From positions 93,667,137 to 93,731,136 of the forward strand of contig CM059972.1 in assembly GCA_030490835.1 (NCBI GenBank): a stretch of DNA of 64,000 nt, given 5' to 3'. Positions 60,868 to 64,000 of this stretch are shown one piece after another. The position numbers and the translations under genes are program-made. Numbering within the stretch: the first letter of the stretch is position 1; each line of letters opens with the position of its first letter. The notes below the pieces were generated by a model. The model was not told where the DNA came from, did no database searches, and saw only the letters and a list, made by a program, of their open reading frames with translations. Source of the stretch: Annona cherimola (lineage: Eukaryota > Streptophyta > Magnoliopsida > Magnoliales > Annonaceae).

Positions 60868-60989
60868 ATATGTTAAATATACTTAGATAAATAAGCATAT
60901 GAAGAAAAATAAAAAAAATATTGTAAATGAGTTTTTTTAAGGTGAGTTAAACAAAACATTTGCATAGTCCGACTACAAGATCACTTCTC
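60868..60989. repeat. Outer end of the right arm of the inverted-repeat shell
   Basis: The complement of this stretch aligns with 6905-7035 in the left arm: gatcttgtagtcgg against gatcctattagccc, gcaaatgt, a tttttcttcatat block, then atttaacat at the giant-element junction. This shows that the giant element inserted within the right arm. Confidence 0.75.
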
Positions 60990-61140
60990 ATTAAATATTA
61001 TTTTCCTTAGTTTGTTTAATTTGTTACTAAGTTTTATATTTTCTGGTTATGTGTGCATATTTGTTATTTTCAAAAAATACCATTTTGAGGGGTACTTAAG
61101 TCGTTTTGAAATATGTGTACATTCCAGGGGAATATAACAA

Positions 61141-61470
61141 GCTAGATATGATTCGAAAGATATGTCAAGCAATATGGAGGCAGTTTGCAAAATTTGAAAT
61201 TATTTGATATATTTGCAAAATTGAACAAACATGTTAGGATGGTGAGTGTTTGGAAAGTGAAAAAATATTTGGATAAAAAGTTGTTGGTATAAACAAATTT
61301 TAAACGAGATAAATGATGTGATATTATAAGAGTAATAATGAGAGGTAAAAGAATAAAGTTAAAATAAAATAGGACAAGCCATATATGATCCAAAATATAT
61401 GTTAAACAATAGGGAGGCAATTTGTAAAATTTGAAATTGTGTTACATTTTCATAATTGAAAAAACATATT
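61141..61470 (+). repeat. Direct repeats of about 100 bp around a truncated family-1 MITE
   Basis: 61141-61240 and 61373-61470 share agatatgattc/atatatgatcc, aatatggaggcagtttg/aatagggaggcaatttg and caaaatttgaaatt. Between them, 61243-61368 is the front part of a family-1 MITE (gagtgtttgga, aatgatgtgatattataag, ataaagttaaaataaaatagg). Confidence 0.7.
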
Positions 61471-61677
61471 AGTATATTTCAAAGAAAACTAGGACATAAA
61501 TTATGAATATGGTGCAACCAGCGGGGAATGTTTAGTTCTATTTTTGGAGCTTATGGTTTATTTTCTTAACGTTAATAATAAGTTCCTTATCTTAATAAAG
61601 ACTTTAGATGTAGGTTAATTTATGGTCTCATGGAAGAGGCTTATTTGCCCATCATACGCGCAAGTAGACCTAAAGGT

Positions 61678-62175
61678 ATTTTATTTTTGAGGAATTTTTG
61701 CAACTATGCTTACAAAGTTTAACAATATTTCGTTCATGTCCTTAAGTTTGGCGATATTACAAATATGCCCATAAGATTTGCATGAAATTATTAGCGTATC
61801 CCTCCCGTTAGAATGACATTAATTTTTTTTGTAAAATGACGAGAATACCCTTTAATCTAAATGATAAACTTGTAATTTTTTAAATATTATACACTATTTG
61901 CTATTTCATTATTTTATATATTTTTACATATATTACTATTTTGAATTTTTTTGCACACTTGTAATATTTGCAAAAATTATAAGTGTATCATTTGGTTTAA
62001 AGTGCATTATTGTTATTTCATAAAAATTTTAATGGTGTTCTAACGGCAAGGACATACTTGCAATTTCATACAAACATTGTGGGTATATTTACAATATTAG
62101 AAACTTTAGAGACACGAATGTAAGCTCAGTCAAACCTTATAGGCATGTTTGTAAAAATCCCTATTTTTGTCTTAT
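61678..62175. mobile_element. Long-TIR MITE of about 500 bp
   Basis: The first 130 bp (gcaactatgcttacaaagttt...cccgttagaa) match the complement of the last 130 bp (acaaacatgcctataaggttt...gccgttagaa). The two arms are separated by AT-rich DNA. It belongs with 5637-5860 and 6525-6785. No target duplication was read with confidence. Confidence 0.8.
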
Positions 62176-63380
62176 GAAAATTTATATCCCTAAAATGCCA
62201 ATACTTTCATAATATAGGAAGTTTTTATGTCTCTAGTTTAAAGAGCATTTGGTCTCCTTTTCTACCAATGTTATGTTCATTTTATAAATTATGCAATATT
62301 AAATATTTAAATCATGCTAGGATTACTTTTTCTAGATGTAAATAAACATGTGACCCAAATCCAAAAATTTAGTTGCCCTTGTAATTTCACTATCTCAACC
62401 TAGATTGGCCCAACATAACCAACTTATATATTCAACCGCAGATTAATTAAGCATAAAGCATACTCTAATTTTCAACTTTTGACCAAATTGAAAATCCAAG
62501 ATTAACCTCACCACTTTTAAAAAGCTCCAAAAAAGTTAAGCTTAATGTGGGTACTACAGACATCAAAGAAAAATGGGTATCTATATATGAGAACCCATAT
62601 GTATATTATTAAACTATTTTATTGTGTTGATTTTGTACCATTATAGCATGAGGCACATAGACATGTTAGATTTGGATGAAAATTAGTATGCTAATAAACT
62701 GAATAATTCTAAATATAATGAGTATAGTATATTTCTTATTCATGATCAAGTGGGCTTCACAATGCATGAACTATACCATAATTATAGTGCAGTCTGAATA
62801 CACTTAAATAAATTCGTTTATATATTACATCATCTCAACTAGTATTACAATTTTGTAAGACATTCTTACAATTTCCTAATAATATTCTACAAACTTCTAC
62901 TAACATTCCAATCATTTTTAACAATATTTCTTAATTATCCCAGTTGGTGGACGCTCACAGAAACTTATGGAAAATATTGCCACTACTCAACATACAATCT
63001 TTGATGTTGTGCATAGAGTCGAGAGGCTATGGGATTAAAACATATAAAATTTTAAATATTTATTTATAAGTAATTCAATATATTCCATTCAAACTTTTGT
63101 TACTAACCAAACATTTTAAATACAATAAATGGATTTAGTTTCATAAATAAAGATTTGTTTAGGAAGAGATAAAAAGAGTAAAACAATAATGGTCTAAAAA
63201 TAAATAAGGGAAATGATTAGAAGTAAAAATAATAAATATAAAAATAGACATAGTTGTTATATGAAAAACTATTAAAAAATAATACAATGCAGAGATGATA
63301 ACAATAAAAAATAAAAGTTACATAAATAAGATGTCAAATTATATTAAAATACATTTAGGATATAGTGTTTTTCTTTACTA
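62176..63380. other. AT-rich intergenic sequence, no gene seen
   Basis: No open frame of interest, no recognisable RNA gene, and no repeat relation to the rest of the window that I could find. Confidence 0.6.
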
Positions 63381-63381
63381 A

Positions 63382-63666
63382 GGGTGTATTTGGCTGCACT
63401 TAAAACTTTTTAAACAAAAAATTTTAATTTAAAACTTTTTACTTTGCCCAACTATTATATTTTTTAATTATTTCTTCCTATCTTCTTATAAAATATCCTT
63501 ATTTTCAATTATTTTTACACAACTATTCATACAATTAACCTATTTATTTTAATTTCAATCTCTTTCCTCCTCATCATTATCTTTATCATATCATATCACT
63601 TTCTTCTATTTCAAAAAATTTTATAACAAAAATTTCTTTTCTAAAAAATTTATTACTTCCAAAGGG
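63382..63666 (-). mobile_element. Family-1 MITE, inverted copy
   Basis: The left end gggtgtatttgg, and interior aaccta.ttattttaatttcaatctc and ctcctcatcattatc, are the complement of the copies at 16858 and 63731. It is flanked by taa on both sides (63379-63381 and 63667-63669). The right terminal repeat is degraded to tccaaaggg. Confidence 0.8.
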
Positions 63667-63730
63667 TAATTTGCAAATACCCACAAAGTTTTAGAAATTG
63701 TGAATAACCCACATAAGATATTTTGTTTTA

Positions 63731-64000
63731 GGGTGTGTTTGGTTAGAGGTAAAACTTTTGATGAAAAGTTTTGGGAGCAGAAGTTGTCAAATTGATAGAA
63801 AATGATGTGATATAATAGGGGTAATGATGAGGAGTAAAGAGAATAAAGTTAAAATAGATAGGTTAGTTGTATGGGTAGTTGTATAGAAATGATTGAAAAG
63901 TAAGGTAGTTTATATAGAAAAATGTGAAAAAATAATTAAAAAATAGAGTAGTTATGGAGAGTGAAAAGTTTTTGGTCGAAAAGTTTTAGTTGACATATTT
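63731..64000 (+). mobile_element. Family-1 MITE, cut by the window end
   Basis: It starts gggtgtgtttgg after TTA (63728-63730) and follows the 16858-17136 copy closely through ggtaatgatgaggagtaaagag, stopping about 20 bases before the expected right end. Confidence 0.85.

Larger units (their letters stand above)
6791..60989. mobile_element. Outer long-inverted-repeat element, split by SINE, LINE and giant LTR element
   Basis: The left arm (6791 to about 7860, minus the SINE) matches the complement of a right arm that survives in three pieces: 8300-8745, 14879-15044 and 60868-60989. Removing the insertions gives arms of about 710 bp each around a spacer near 7861-8299, about 1.9 kb in total. 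Shared words from inside outward include gcagtagtgcgtcttctt/gcagcagtgcgtcttctt, ctagtcaaaaacag/ctagtccaaaaacag, gggtgagtaca, acacattta, ttttatat.aca, and tttttcttcatat. The arms are diverged and no transposase is present. Long arms suggest a Mutator-like or fold-back element. No convincing target duplication remains. The left terminus also has an approximately 110-bp tandem duplication (6791-6900 versus 6900-7010). Confidence 0.7.

Noticed and set aside
60990..60998. A 9-bp target duplication of the outer element (ctttaaagt versus attaaatat)
   Set aside because: Too few matches in AT-rich DNA to be convincing.

Overview
The window is plant nuclear DNA, most likely from a eudicot. It is AT-rich, carries no host gene that I can call intact, and is almost entirely transposable elements of plant-specific lineages: Athila and Tat-like Gypsy elements, an L1-type plant LINE with an RNase H tail, SIRE-like Copia LTRs, Mutator-like and hAT elements, MITEs and a tRNA-derived SINE. 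I cannot name the species.

The main result is that about 54 kb (6791-60989) is one nested insertion. The outermost shell is a roughly 2 kb element made of two long, diverged inverted arms. Its left arm holds a SINE (7313-7617). Its right arm is cut by a LINE (8762-14862, minus strand) and again by a giant Tat-like LTR retrotransposon (15045-60867). The last piece of the right arm reappears beyond the giant element at 60868-60989.

The giant element has about 5 kb LTRs (15045-25644 and 56563-60867), a broken plus-strand gag-pol (42250-46550, with an extra archaeal-type RNase H domain) and a broken antisense gene at its 3' side (46700-55610) related to plant mobile domain proteins. Both LTRs carry a fragment of a host gene similar to the first exon of a gamma-glutamyl peptidase. 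The giant element was then invaded by a 3.6 kb solo LTR (18215-23468) that itself holds another solo LTR (20038-21682); by a second copy of that inner LTR (26322-40386) that holds a young Athila element (27595-40111); by two hAT elements (47199-48578, 57737-58448); by two SIRE-like solo LTRs (48930-50555, 52271-53951); and by a MITE (16858-17136). Most of these have clear target-site duplications.

The Athila element is the only apparently intact autonomous unit. It has near-identical 2.65 kb LTRs, a tRNA-Asp primer-binding site, an uninterrupted 1,837-codon gag-pol and a polypurine tract.

Left of the nest, a decayed LTR fragment (780-1448 and 4659-5050) is split by a 3.2 kb Mutator-like element with 9-bp target duplications (1458-4649), followed by small long-TIR MITEs. 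Right of the nest (60990-64000) is AT-rich sequence with more MITEs. Boundaries come from reading repeats by eye, so decayed ends are approximate.
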